Shown in pieces: positions 53,692 to 63,334 of a stretch of DNA of 64,000 nucleotides. A program made the position numbers and the translations under genes. Position 1 is the stretch's first letter. Every line of letters starts with the position of its first letter. Source of the DNA: Lentibacillus sp. Marseille-P4043 (GTDB taxonomy: Bacteria > Bacillota > Bacilli > Bacillales > Amphibacillaceae); the NCBI RefSeq assembly GCF_900258515.1, contig NZ_LT984884.1, positions 2,143,353 to 2,207,352 of the forward strand. Direction: 5' to 3'. Below the pieces are notes generated by a model. The model saw nothing but the letters and a program-made list of their open reading frames with translations. It was not told the DNA's origin and searched no databases.

Positions 53692-54084
53692 TTATTTCTT
53701 GAATGTTCCTTCACGTTCTTTAGATTGTTCAATCCATTCTTCTAATTTGTCTTTTAATGTATTGAATCCGTTTGATCCACTGTCTTGTTGTTGTGGTTTT
53801 GCAGTCTGAGTTTTTGGTGCTTTTGTATTTTTCTTTGGTGCTTCTTCTGTTGCGCGGATTGATAATGATACTTTATTATTCTCCTCATCAACATTTAACA
53901 CTTTAACGTTTACTTCATCTCCAACCTTTAAATGATCGTGAATATCTTTTACATAACCGTGTGTTACTTCAGAGATATGAACTAAGCCCTGTGTTTCCTC
54001 ATTTAAGGCAACGAAAGCACCATATGGTTGAATTCCTGTAACTTTTCCTTGTAAAACCTGACCAGTTTCAAACTTGTCTGTCAT
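53692..54084 (-). CDS. yugI: S1 RNA-binding domain protein YugI (general stress protein 13)
   Basis: A 130-residue protein. The N-terminal ~75 residues are one S1/OB domain: GQVLQGKVTGIQPYGAFVAL, QGLVHISEVTHGYVKDI and VKVLNVDEENNKVSLSIR. A Lys/Thr/Gln-rich linker and a helical tail (LKDKLEEWIEQSKERE) follow. Polynucleotide-phosphorylase S1-like; ribosome or RNA association is expected. ATG 54084 with AGGAG nine bases upstream; size equals B. subtilis YugI. Confidence 0.9.
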   Translation of the reverse strand: MTDKFETGQVLQGKVTGIQPYGAFVALNEETQGLVHISEVTHGYVKDIHDHLKVGDEVNVKVLNVDEENNKVSLSIRATEEAPKKNTKAPKTQTAKPQQQDSGSNGFNTLKDKLEEWIEQSKEREGTFKK

Positions 54085-54173
54085 GCTGAACAACTCCTAT
54101 ATCTTATTCGATTCCTTTTACACAATAAGACATTTTAACATAAATTACGATATCAAGCAAAAATAATTAGTGA

Positions 54174-55175
54174 CTATTGATGGGATGACATTGCTATTAA
54201 GGTGTCATCCTCTTTCAGCTTGAAGTCAGCAGGTGGATTAATTTCCCACTTTTGCTTGCGGATTAGTCCAAGTAGTATGTGTTGTTTTTCGGAAAAATAC
54301 ACAACGCCTGTTTGAAAGGCTTTTCCATCTAGTTCTTTTGGCAATGTTATTTGTACAAAATGCTGGCTGGATAAAAGCTGCAAAATGGTTTCATATGGTT
54401 CGGATTCTTTTTTATTGAATAGCTCATGGTAAAGTAAAACACTCATAAAATCGTTCGATCGAATAATCGTGGATGCTCCTGCACGTGCCGCATTTTCAAT
54501 TTGACTCTTAGACAGGATTTCAGCAATGATTGGTACTTCCTTGTTATTTCCTCTTACTGCCACTGTTGTCAAAATCGTGTTATGATCAGCCCGCCGTTCT
54601 TTTTTTGTATGATCCGCAGCAATAACAATATGTGCGGCCATCTCAATATTTGCTTGTTGCAGTGTTGCATCTTCACTTGCATCACCATGAATAAAATGGA
54701 CTGGAAATTGTTTATATGGCAAATGATTCAGTGTACGGTCGATTAGGACGATTTCAATACTGGGGTCATGGTCTGATGTTAACTTGACTAATTGCCTTGT
54801 TCGTTCATTCCATCCGATAAAAATCACGTGATCACGCGCTTTAAAAGCAACGTTTCCTCTTGAAAGTTCCTGCTCATGTTGAATAGTTGCTGAAGAGATA
54901 TGTGTGATATAAAAGGTTAACAGGCCACCACCAGATAAAATTAACAAAATGCCGATGATTTTTCCGAAAAATGTTAGTGGAACATAATCACCGTAACCAA
55001 CTGTTGCCCCGGTTACAAATGCCCACCATACACCATCGAAAACAGAAGGAAATTGTGCTGGTTCAACAAAATGAATAATGATACCGAAAAAAATCATGAC
55101 AACAAAAATAGTTATTAACAACCGAACAATAACCGGTAGTCGAAAATAAATATGTTTAATTACTTCAATGTTCAT
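54174..55175 (-). CDS. yugO: Potassium channel YugO (2-TM pore plus RCK domain)
   Basis: Ion channel with two helices (VIVRLLITIFVVMIFFGIII; IIGILLILSGGGLLTFYI) flanking selectivity filter TGATVGYGDY. The cytosolic RCK/TrkA-N domain begins at ~residue 115 (DHVIFIGWNERTRQLVKL). In B. subtilis YugO mediates K+ release and electrical signalling in biofilms. 333 residues. ATG 55175 behind AAGGTGA. The filter is canonical and the RCK motif reads GWNERT rather than GxGxxG, as in YugO relatives. Confidence 0.92.
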   Translation of the reverse strand: MNIEVIKHIYFRLPVIVRLLITIFVVMIFFGIIIHFVEPAQFPSVFDGVWWAFVTGATVGYGDYVPLTFFGKIIGILLILSGGGLLTFYITHISSATIQHEQELSRGNVAFKARDHVIFIGWNERTRQLVKLTSDHDPSIEIVLIDRTLNHLPYKQFPVHFIHGDASEDATLQQANIEMAAHIVIAADHTKKERRADHNTILTTVAVRGNNKEVPIIAEILSKSQIENAARAGASTIIRSNDFMSVLLYHELFNKKESEPYETILQLLSSQHFVQITLPKELDGKAFQTGVVYFSEKQHILLGLIRKQKWEINPPADFKLKEDDTLIAMSSHQ

Positions 55176-55298
55176 GTTTTTCACCTTATGTCTAAAGAAA
55201 TCCATATTTTTAAGAGATAAGTAACAAAATTTTCATTTATAGCTAGTATTACGGTTCTCCTAAGGCACTTTTCGTAATGTTTATTGCTTTTTAAATTT

Positions 55299-55906
55299 CG
55301 TAGTTGATATAAAATGCGACACTGTGAAAATTCTTTTTTGTGACGCTTTCTCTCACTCTAAAGTAGGATGAATGCTAGACCCCGCTACGGCAGAATACTT
55401 CGCTTTCCGCGGGCACGGCCTCAGCCTCCTCGGAAGCAAAGAGCGCTTCCTGTGGGGTCTTCGGACACGTGCTATTCCCGCAGGAGTCTGCGTATTCCGC
55501 CTACGCTGGTAGTAGTGTTCTGATTATCGAAAGAGGAAAGCCATGCAATTTTGCGTTACACAGATTTTCACTCCCTTGAACAGAAAGCTATTCTAAGCTG
55601 CGGAAAAATGCGAGACTCCTCGAAAATGAAATACACATTTTCTTCGTGCGGTGAAGATTCAAAGATGTTTATTCAGAGTCCTATGGGAAAAGGAACAGTC
55701 TGAAGACCCCACAGCGAGCGTTCTTTGCGAGCGAGGAGGCTGAAGCGTTCCCCATGGAAAGCGAGTATTTTTCCGCAGCGCTGGATTAGCACTCATCTTA
55801 TACAGGATGGAAGGAAGTCACGCAAATTTACGTCACATTTTATATCTATTGTGTAAAGAACAACAAATGTTTTCGATGGGGCGAGTAATCGCAGTCCCAA
55901 TCTTTT
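55299..55906. repeat. Composite inverted-repeat element, copy F+G (longest)
   Basis: Starts CGTAGTTGATATAAAATGCG (55299) and ends in GTCACATTTTATATCTATTG then outer tail CGAGTAATCGCAGTCCCAAT (to ~55906). Left module: CAGAATACTTCGCTTTCCGC, GGCCTCAGCCTCCTCGGAAG, CGGACACGTGC. Right module: GCGGAAAAATGCGAGACTCC, an inserted ~50-bp stretch (AAATGAAATACACATTTTC...), GACCCCACAGCGAGCG, GAGGAGGCTGAAGCG and GGAAAGCGAGTATTTTTCCG. This fills the yugO to thioredoxin-like gene gap. No gene found. Confidence 0.82.
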
Positions 55907-55968
55907 AGAAAACAGTATTTCTTGATTAGTATAGACAAAGGTCCTATTAAGTTATACTGCGCGAAAAT

Positions 55969-55998
55969 GAAAAAACTCACTCGAGTAGAGTGAGTTTG
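55969..55998 (-). terminator. Terminator of the thioredoxin-like gene
   Basis: Stem AAACTCACTC / GAGTGAGTTT with five-base loop; minus-strand read continues TTTTCATTTTCG. Confidence 0.85.
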
Positions 55999-56001
55999 GA
56001 T

Positions 56002-56556
56002 TTAACTATTTTTTAATGTCGTTTTTAAGCTTTGATAAACGTCATCCCAAAAGTCTGTATTATCCCGGAATGATTTTGTCATAAATAATAACATTTCCTG
56101 AAATTTTTCCTTGTAATCTGTTGCATCTTTAGCAGGTAAATTGCTTTGAGAATCCTCCACAAAGTGTTGAATGTTTTCGGCACGCGGTCCCCATTTAGCT
56201 ACTTCATTTCCTTCTTCATCAATAAAGATAAAAATTGGGATTGAGCGCGATTTTCCATTTGTTAAGTACTGATCCATTAAGTCTAAATTTTGATCGCGCA
56301 GTAACATCCGAACAGGCATGTTTGTTTGCTCGGCTAGACGTAGCAGAATTGGTATGTTTAACATTGCATCGCCGCACCAATCCTCTGTTAAAACAATTAC
56401 GCGTAGGTTTTTATCTTTTATTGATCGTGTCGACCCATTATCCTCAGGTGGTGTAAAGTGATCATAAATATGTAAAAGGGTATTTTTATGTTTTTCCATT
56501 GACTCGATATATGTATCCGGTGACATTCCTTTTTCATACCATTGGTTCAAATTCAT
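56002..56556 (-). CDS. Thioredoxin family protein (WCGD-type)
   Basis: A 184-residue cytosolic protein with a thioredoxin fold. The redox site reads VLTEDWCGDAMLNIPILLRL, i.e. one cysteine (WCGD) where thioredoxins have WCGPC; the cis-proline region is RSIPIFIFIDEEG. Such Thioredoxin_9-like proteins are common in Bacillaceae and of unknown function. ATG 56556 with GAAGGGAG ~10 bases upstream; an earlier in-frame ATG includes that site. Confidence 0.82.
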   Translation of the reverse strand: MNLNQWYEKGMSPDTYIESMEKHKNTLLHIYDHFTPPEDNGSTRSIKDKNLRVIVLTEDWCGDAMLNIPILLRLAEQTNMPVRMLLRDQNLDLMDQYLTNGKSRSIPIFIFIDEEGNEVAKWGPRAENIQHFVEDSQSNLPAKDATDYKEKFQEMLLFMTKSFRDNTDFWDDVYQSLKTTLKNS

Positions 56557-56697
56557 TTGTAATGTGCTCCCTTCCATTCACTGTCTGCTAAAAGTCTACC
56601 CAATAAGTAAGAATTCGTAAACAAAAGTGCTTCTATATTAAAATTTTGCTATGATTGTTATAGAAAAAATTAACTTTTAAATCGAGGAGGAAACGAT

Positions 56698-57756
56698 ATG
56701 GAACAAGCAAATAGGGATTTTTTATTAGAATTATTACATACACCTTCACCATCAAGTAATGAGATGGAGATTCAGAAAAAATGGATTGATTACGTCGAGG
56801 ATTTTGCAGATGAAATTAAAACCGATAATGCTGGTAATGCAATTGGTGTACTGAATCCTGATGCACCATTTAAAGTGTTACTTGCTGGACATTGTGATGA
56901 AATTGCACTTGTGATTAATCGAATTGATGAAGACGGCTTTTTGCATTTTGACAAAATGGGAGGAATTAACCCGAAAGCGGCGGTCGGCATGAAGACTACT
57001 GTTTTGGGGCTTAGCAAGACAATAACCGGTGTGATCGGGGTTAATGCACAGCACCATGGGGGACTTAAAGATGACTTTGGCCTCGAGGATTTATTTATTG
57101 ACTGTGGTTGGAAAACAAAAGAAGAAGCTGAAAAATACGTGCAAATTGGTGATCTTGCTGTTTATAAAACCGAACCAGAAATATTAATGGATCGCTACAT
57201 ATCTGGTCGTGGTTTAGATAATCGCACTGGTTCATTTATTGTTGCCGAGGTTCTTCGCCGTTTGTCTGAAAAAGGATGCCAGGTTGGTGTTTATGCCGCA
57301 AGTACGGTTAATGAGGAAACAAACATGGGGGGCGCGTACTTTGCAGCAGCCGGTCTTCAGCCAACAATGGCAATTGCCTGCGATGTAACGTTTGCTACAG
57401 ACTATCCTGGTGTAAATAAAAATAAACATGGGGATGTCCGTTTAGAAAAAGGGCCGGTACTTGCAAAAGGTGCCCCAATAAACATTAAAATCAATAAACT
57501 GCTAGAAAAAACTGCTAGAAAATTAAACATGCATGTGCAATATGAATTAACACCCAGAATGACTGGAACAGATGCAGATAAAATGCGGTTAACTGGTCGC
57601 GGAGTACCGGTATCCCTTGTATCACTGCCATTGCGTTATATGCATTCACCAGTTGAAACATCAAGTTTAAAAGATATTGATGAGGAAATTGAATTACTAG
57701 TTACAATGATAGCCTCTCTAACAGGAGAAGAAAGTTTAAACCCACTGGAAGATTAA
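56698..57756 (+). CDS. M42 family metallopeptidase (aminopeptidase/FrvX-like)
   Basis: Dinuclear-metal aminopeptidase of family M42, 352 residues. Metal ligands and base: LLAGHCDEIALVI (His, Asp), SGRGLDNRTGSFIVAEVLR (bridging Asp), ASTVNEETNMGGAYFAA (Glu pair), CDVTFATDYPG (Asp) and LPLRYMHSPVETSSL (His). The protein is cytosolic and expected to form TET-like dodecamers, trimming peptides. GAGGAGGAAACG precedes ATG 56698. Monocistronic. Confidence 0.92.
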   Translation: MEQANRDFLLELLHTPSPSSNEMEIQKKWIDYVEDFADEIKTDNAGNAIGVLNPDAPFKVLLAGHCDEIALVINRIDEDGFLHFDKMGGINPKAAVGMKTTVLGLSKTITGVIGVNAQHHGGLKDDFGLEDLFIDCGWKTKEEAEKYVQIGDLAVYKTEPEILMDRYISGRGLDNRTGSFIVAEVLRRLSEKGCQVGVYAASTVNEETNMGGAYFAAAGLQPTMAIACDVTFATDYPGVNKNKHGDVRLEKGPVLAKGAPINIKINKLLEKTARKLNMHVQYELTPRMTGTDADKMRLTGRGVPVSLVSLPLRYMHSPVETSSLKDIDEEIELLVTMIASLTGEESLNPLED

Positions 57757-57774
57757 ATAAAATGTTAGCAACAT

Positions 57775-57818
57775 CAAGTCTTAGTTCTTTTTATAAGAAT
57801 TAAGGCTTTTTTTATTTC
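57775..57818 (+). terminator. Terminator after the M42 peptidase gene
   Basis: Imperfect stem AAGTCTTAGTTCTT / AAGAATTAAGGCTT followed by TTTTTATTTC. Confidence 0.78.
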
Positions 57819-58391
57819 TCGAAATGAAGCAGTAGGTCATTTGGCTTCCATTATATCATTGGTAATGTGACTAAATCATCTTTTAAAAGACAAATTTCCA
57901 CGCGAATCAGGTGAAAAGGAACTAGTTACTATCTATTTTTTTATTTATTGAACAAATAAGGAATTATTTTCTAGGTGTATCAGCGCATTTTTTATAGTTA
58001 AAGAAAAAAAGCGATAAGTAGTTTTATAGTCACATGCTTAATAAAATGGCTTTGCGACGATCGTTAACAAAGATATCGATATGCAGCAACTAGGCATATT
58101 GTCTGCACCTTAAATATGAGGGACAGTACTTATCTATCAATTTTGAAAATTCTGATTTAAAGCGACACAATTCGACACCTTTTTCGCAGATTATCAATTA
58201 TAGTTTCCTTAACAGCTAGAATCACATAAAATGCACTTCAGACATCACAGAACTCTCACGATTTACCACTAGAGAAAGGGGGGAAGGATGTCTTTTTCAT
58301 GTCGTCATTGCTAGATTTTGTTTTGTTAATAGAGCAACGACGACAAACCGTAAAGAAGCACAGTTTCAAAAATCGGGAGGAGGAAAAGGAT
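57819..58391. other. Long intergenic region upstream of the subtilase gene
   Basis: ~570 bp of AT-rich sequence with no believable gene. It contains a GGGACAGT motif near 58122 and a frame running in from 58299 that I treat as non-translated 5' sequence. Any promoter and DegU/ScoC-type control sites for the protease would lie here, but I cannot identify a convincing promoter by eye. Confidence 0.5.
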
Positions 58392-61300
58392 TTGAAAAAG
58401 AAAAAACGGCAAAGACGTGCAAGTAGTATTGCCGCGTCATTACTCATGACATTTTCATTGTTTGCACCCGGAATGGCAAGTGCTGAGACAAATGGCAAGG
58501 TACACCAGTCATTAAATGATTCCCAAACTGTTGCAAAAGTAAAAGTAAGCGATCGCTTGCTAGATGAATTTAAAAAGGATGACAAAGTAACGTTTTTAGT
58601 AAAATTCAAGGAAAAGGCAGATACGAAGAAAGTCGCTGAACAAGCGAAAAAGGATGCAAGTAAGGCAAACATCACAGCTAAAAAAACGGAACTTATTCAA
58701 CGTTCTGCCGTTGTATCAGAATTAAAATCAACGTCGTTAGAGTCGCAGCGAAAAGTTACTGATTACCTTGAAAAAGCAGCTGATAACGGAAAAGTTGAGA
58801 AGATAAAGTCGTATTACATTGTCAATGGAATGGCAGTTACAGCAACAAAAGAAGTAGCACAAAAAATAGCAACTTACAATGAGGTTGAGAAAATATTACC
58901 GAACGAAACACGTCAATTGTTCACTACCGCAACGAAAGAAGCGAAAACATCAATAGCAAAAGACACTAAACCTTCTGAGTCAGATGTGGAATGGAGCGTT
59001 GAACGTGTTGGTGCCCCACAAGTTTGGGAAATGGGAATTGATGGTACAGGAACAGTTGTAGCTAGCATTGATACAGGTGTTCAGTGGGACCATCCAGCAC
59101 TTAAGGAAAAATATCGTGGTTTTGATGCAGCAACTGGTGAAGTTGATCATGATTTTAACTGGTTCGATGCAACTGTTAATGAGGCAGAACCATATGATGA
59201 TATTGGTCATGGAACACACGTAACCGGCACAATGGTTGGCAGTGAACCGGATGGATCAAACCAAATTGGGGTTGCTCCTGGTGCAGAGTTTATTGCCGTT
59301 AAAGCTTTTACCGAAGATGGCGGATCGGATGTTGATCTATTGGCTGCTGCCGAATGGATTTTAGCTCCTACAGACACAGAAGGAAATGCTAGAGTCGATA
59401 TGGCTCCAGATGTTGTTAATAATTCTTGGGGTGGAGGACCAGGTCTTGATGAATGGTACCGCGATGTTGTCATTAATTGGCGATCCGCCGGAATTTTCCC
59501 AGAGTTTTCAGCGGGAAATACAGATTTATTTAATCCAGGTGGACCAGGATCTGTTGCAACACCTGCAAATTATCCAGAGTCATTTGCAACTGGGGCGACA
59601 GATAGCAATGATGCACTTGCAGGATTTTCTTTACGAGGACCTTCTCCATACGATGAAATTAAGCCAGATATATCTGCTCCAGGAGTTGGAATTCGTTCAT
59701 CCGTACCAGGAAGCGAATATGGCGGAAAGAGTGGTACATCAATGGCAGGTCCTGCTGTATCAGGTGTAGCAGCATTACTGCGTCAAGTTGATGCGAGCAT
59801 TACCATTGATGAAATGGAAGAAGTTTTACTAAATACGGCAACTCCTTTGACAGACGATGAATATCCGGAAACACCAAATAATGGATATGGCTATGGGTTA
59901 GTCAATGTATATAATGCTGTTTCCTCCCTTGACAGTGGAATTGGAACATTAAAGGGGCAAGTAACGAAGCAAGGTGAAGATACAGAGGCACCGGCATTCG
60001 AGCATACTGCACCTGCAGAAACATATGCTGGAATGGATTTAAATTTATCTGTAAAGGCTACAGATAATATCAGTGTTGGATCCGTGGAATTACAGTACCA
60101 AGATACGAATGGTGAGTGGAAAACAGTTAAAGCTGCACGTACATCTGGTGATTTTAAGTCAGGTGAATATGCGGCTACTATTCCTGGAGATCAGGTTAAG
60201 GAAGACTCACTTACCTATAAATGGTTTATCAATGATTTTGGAAATAATGAAGTTGAAAGTGATGCATATACGGTAACTGTTAATTCAGGTATTACAGTTG
60301 GATATGAGGAAAATTTTGAAGCTGAAGCTACTGGCTGGACAACATTCGGTGAAAACAACAGCTGGGAACGTGGCGAACCAACATCTGGACCGGAAAATGC
60401 AGCATCCGGTGACAATGTCTACGCAACGAACTTGGCTGGTGATTATGACAGCAGTATGAATGCAACACTTGTCATGCCACCAATTGATTTACCAGAAGGC
60501 AATACGTATCTACAGTTTAACCAATGGCATGATTTGGAAATGTACTCTTCAGGAAGAGCTTATGATTTCGGTCATGTGTTTGTTTCAACAGACCAAGAGG
60601 AATGGACACAATTAACACGTGTACAAGGAACAACAGATGACTGGGAGAGTGCAGAAGTTGATTTATCAGATTATAGCGGTCAACGAATCTATATCGGTTT
60701 CAATGTAACTTCAGATGGTAGTGTTACAAGAGAAGGATGGTATATTGACGATATCGCTTTATCTGATACATCTCAAAGTAGTAACGTATCAATAGGAAAG
60801 AATCATGGTAAAGGAAATGGCCTAGGGTTAGGACTTAATAAAGGAAACGGCTTAAGTCTTGGACTTGGTTTAAATAGAGGGAACGGACTAGGGCTTGGTA
60901 TTCATCACGGTAAAAAGCACAAGACAAATAATGGCCTTGGTGTTATTAAAAGCAATGATAAAGCAGCATTAAAAGAAAAGGTAAATCCAGCTAAAATTAA
61001 GCCGGAAATACCTAAAAAAGAGAATCCTCCTGTGGAAGAGGATGTAATTAATCCTACACTATTGCCAATCGGTGCACAAGTAAGTGTTTTGGAAAGTGGG
61101 CGTTCCGTTAATACAGATCCTGATGATGGATCGTATTCGTTAACACATCCTGCGGGGAAATTCACAGTGCAAGCAGAGGCCTATGGTTTTAGTTCAAAAC
61201 AACAATCTGTAACTATAGAGGATGACGGTGTTGCCGAAGCTGATTTCACATTGGAAGAAATTCCGCAGGGAACAGTTGGCGGTACAATTACGGATGAGAA

Positions 61301-62846
61301 AACAGGTGAGCCTATTGAAGGTGCTACAATCCTCCTTGTTGAAGATGCCAATGTTACACCAGTAAAAACGGATGGGAAAGGTAATTACTCAATAACAGCA
61401 TATGAAGGTACCTACACACTTAAAGTGTTGGCACGTGATTACCACAGTAAAGAAATTGAAATTACAGTTGAAGATGAGGATCTTGATGTAGATGTTGAAC
61501 TTGATCCATTCTACACGTATCCAGGTGGAGAAATCGGTTATGACGATGGGTCAGCCGAAAACGCACGGGCATTTTATGACGCTGGAAATGGTTGGGCAGT
61601 AAAAATGTCCTTACCAGAGGGCAAAGAATCTGCTGTCGTTACGGATGGCGTGTTCCGCTTCTGGGACACAGAATTTCCAGTTCCTGGTGGTACAGAATTC
61701 GCAGTAGAAGTTTGGGATGCATCTGGTGAAGACGGTCAACCAGGTGAAAAAATTGCTGGTCCAATCGATGCTGAGGCATTGCGTAATGGAGAGTGGACAG
61801 TTGTTGATTTAAGCGAGCATAACATTGTCGTTGATGGCGATTTCTATATGGTTTACATTCAAACTCATCCTAATCCGAATACACCAGGTCTTGCAACGGA
61901 TGAAGATGGAACCAATGCGGAACGAAGCTATCAATTGGTAGGTGGTACATGGTCACCATCACCTGCTGCGGAGGGTAACTATATGATACGTGCTCTGGTA
62001 AGTTATGAAGTAAGTGCACCTGCTATTACTTCGCCAACGGAAAACTTTATAACAAATGAAACTGATATAACTGTTGAAGGAACTGCATCTCCTACAACAA
62101 CTATACAATTGAATAATAACGGAGAAGAAGTTGATACAGTTGAAGTTGGGGATGATGGTAAATTTGCGATTCCAGCTGAACTTACAGAAGGGGAAAATCA
62201 ATTTACCGCAATATCCATGGTAAATGGTGAAGAAACAGGTGAATCGGATCCTGTTACCGTAACATTGGATACAGAAAAACCAGAGTTGACAATTGATAAC
62301 CCTAAAGATGGAAGTAAAACAAATCGTGAAACAGTTACTGTTGAAGGAATTGTTGCTGATGCTAACGTTGACTGGGTTAAAGTGAACGGTAAAAAGGCCA
62401 AAGTTACCGACGGAAAGTATGCAAAACGTATCTTGCTTGATAATGGTGAAAACGTGATTAAAGTAGTCGCCAAAGACCAAGCAGGAAACAAGGCGAAGCA
62501 GAAAGTTACGCTTGATGTAAAATACAATGCACCAGTAATCGAAAACGTGACACCGACAGATGATGTAAACCTTCAAGCCGGTGAAAGCGTGAAAATTGAA
62601 TTTGATAGTGAGCCAGGATTGGATGCAACATTCTTTATCCATATGCCATTAACAAATACACAAGGGAACAATGCAACAGAATTGCCAATGCGTGAAACTT
62701 CTGATGGACATTATGTTGGATACTGGACAGCAACCAATAATGTAAAAGCAGATGGTGCCGTCATTGAAGTAAAAGTTGTCGATGACTACGGCAACGAAAC
62801 ACGTCAAACGGCAGATGGTAACTTATCTATCAATATTGATGAATAA
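58392..62846 (+). CDS. Bacillopeptidase F-like subtilase (S8) with large C-terminal extension
   Basis: Secreted serine protease, 1484 residues. Signal peptide: basic MKKKKRQRRASSIAA then LLMTFSLFAPGMASA. An I9-type propeptide follows (to ~residue 155). The S8 domain (~170-505) has the triad Asp in VVASIDTGVQWDHPAL, His in DIGHGTHVTGTMVG and Ser in GKSGTSMAGPAVSGVAALL, with oxyanion Asn in VVNNSWGGGPG. Then come an Ig-like region, an immune-inhibitor-A/MAM-like region (EENFEAEATGWTTFG), a Gly/Leu/Asn repeat linker (~800-850), two carboxypeptidase-regulatory-like domains, and terminal Ig-like repeats. TTG 58392 follows GGGAGGAGG; the longer frame from 58299 includes it. Resembles B. subtilis Bpr but with the extra linker. 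Confidence 0.9.
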   Translation: MKKKKRQRRASSIAASLLMTFSLFAPGMASAETNGKVHQSLNDSQTVAKVKVSDRLLDEFKKDDKVTFLVKFKEKADTKKVAEQAKKDASKANITAKKTELIQRSAVVSELKSTSLESQRKVTDYLEKAADNGKVEKIKSYYIVNGMAVTATKEVAQKIATYNEVEKILPNETRQLFTTATKEAKTSIAKDTKPSESDVEWSVERVGAPQVWEMGIDGTGTVVASIDTGVQWDHPALKEKYRGFDAATGEVDHDFNWFDATVNEAEPYDDIGHGTHVTGTMVGSEPDGSNQIGVAPGAEFIAVKAFTEDGGSDVDLLAAAEWILAPTDTEGNARVDMAPDVVNNSWGGGPGLDEWYRDVVINWRSAGIFPEFSAGNTDLFNPGGPGSVATPANYPESFATGATDSNDALAGFSLRGPSPYDEIKPDISAPGVGIRSSVPGSEYGGKSGTSMAGPAVSGVAALLRQVDASITIDEMEEVLLNTATPLTDDEYPETPNNGYGYGLVNVYNAVSSLDSGIGTLKGQVTKQGEDTEAPAFEHTAPAETYAGMDLNLSVKATDNISVGSVELQYQDTNGEWKTVKAARTSGDFKSGEYAATIPGDQVKEDSLTYKWFINDFGNNEVESDAYTVTVNSGITVGYEENFEAEATGWTTFGENNSWERGEPTSGPENAASGDNVYATNLAGDYDSSMNATLVMPPIDLPEGNTYLQFNQWHDLEMYSSGRAYDFGHVFVSTDQEEWTQLTRVQGTTDDWESAEVDLSDYSGQRIYIGFNVTSDGSVTREGWYIDDIALSDTSQSSNVSIGKNHGKGNGLGLGLNKGNGLSLGLGLNRGNGLGLGIHHGKKHKTNNGLGVIKSNDKAALKEKVNPAKIKPEIPKKENPPVEEDVINPTLLPIGAQVSVLESGRSVNTDPDDGSYSLTHPAGKFTVQAEAYGFSSKQQSVTIEDDGVAEADFTLEEIPQGTVGGTITDEKTGEPIEGATILLVEDANVTPVKTDGKGNYSITAYEGTYTLKVLARDYHSKEIEITVEDEDLDVDVELDPFYTYPGGEIGYDDGSAENARAFYDAGNGWAVKMSLPEGKESAVVTDGVFRFWDTEFPVPGGTEFAVEVWDASGEDGQPGEKIAGPIDAEALRNGEWTVVDLSEHNIVVDGDFYMVYIQTHPNPNTPGLATDEDGTNAERSYQLVGGTWSPSPAAEGNYMIRALVSYEVSAPAITSPTENFITNETDITVEGTASPTTTIQLNNNGEEVDTVEVGDDGKFAIPAELTEGENQFTAISMVNGEETGESDPVTVTLDTEKPELTIDNPKDGSKTNRETVTVEGIVADANVDWVKVNGKKAKVTDGKYAKRILLDNGENVIKVVAKDQAGNKAKQKVTLDVKYNAPVIENVTPTDDVNLQAGESVKIEFDSEPGLDATFFIHMPLTNTQGNNATELPMRETSDGHYVGYWTATNNVKADGAVIEVKVVDDYGNETRQTADGNLSINIDE
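60795..60942 (+). repeat. Gly/Leu/Asn repeat linker inside the subtilase
   Basis: Encodes imperfect repeats of the form (K/R)GNGLGLGLN, e.g. GKGNGLGLGLNKG, GNGLSLGLGLNRG, GNGLGLGIHHGKK and NNGLGV. The DNA units (e.g. AAAGGAAATGGCCTAGGGTT, AAAGGAAACGGCTTAAGTC, AGAGGGAACGGACTAGGGC) are clearly duplicated. It separates the MAM-like region from the carboxypeptidase-regulatory-like domains. Confidence 0.75.
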
Positions 62847-62865
62847 TAATCAGTTGTAAACCACA

Positions 62866-62903
62866 ATGCAGAAGGATGAAATATTCCTTCTGCATTTCTT
62901 TAT
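62866..62903 (+). terminator. Terminator after the subtilase gene
   Basis: Stem ATGCAGAAGGA / TCCTTCTGCAT followed by TTCTTTAT. Confidence 0.88.
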
Positions 62904-62952
62904 GCCCTACAATTATTGATTTGAAGTTAGTTTAAAATTAATCAGTTTTCTA

Positions 62953-63258
62953 AAAGATTAGGACTGCGATTACTCTCCCCATCGAAAACATTTGTTGTTT
63001 TTGACGCAATAGATATAAAATGTGACACAGTGAAAAGTCTCTTTCATGACATTTTCTCTCGTTCTAATGATAATTGTGTGTCTGGATTCCGCTCCGGCAG
63101 AATACTTCGCTTTCCGCGGGCACGGCTTCAGCCTCCTCGGAGGCTGAAGCGTTCCCCATGGAAAGCGAGTATTTTCCCGCAGCGCTGGATTAGCACTCAT
63201 CTTAGACAGGACGATAGGAAGTCACACCAAGTTACGTCGCATTATATATCAACTACGC
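62953..63258. repeat. Composite repeat, copy H (internally deleted)
   Basis: Begins with the outer tail AAAGATTAGGACTGCGATTA, then AGATATAAAATGTGACAC, and ends GTTACGTCGCATTATATATC plus AACTACG. The left module (CAGAATACTTCGCTTTCCGC) and right module (GTTCCCCATGGAAAGCGAGT) are joined directly at a perfect 12-bp palindrome (63125-63136 with 63139-63150, GCTTCAGCCTCC and its complement). The intermodule sequence present in D+E and F+G is missing. No gene found. Confidence 0.82.
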
Positions 63259-63334
63259 AATTAAAAAGCAACAAACATTATGAAAAGAATCTTAATATTA
63301 AAGCACTCACTAGCAGCAAATAATGCAAAAATAA

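Noticed and set aside
58299..58391. Upstream in-frame extension of the subtilase gene
   Set aside because: The extension would place a basic non-signal segment before the signal peptide, and the strong GGGAGGAGG site sits just before TTG 58392.
61959..62642. 227-codon minus-strand frame rich in C, F and Y
   Set aside because: Antisense shadow of the subtilase gene; composition is typical of a complement frame.
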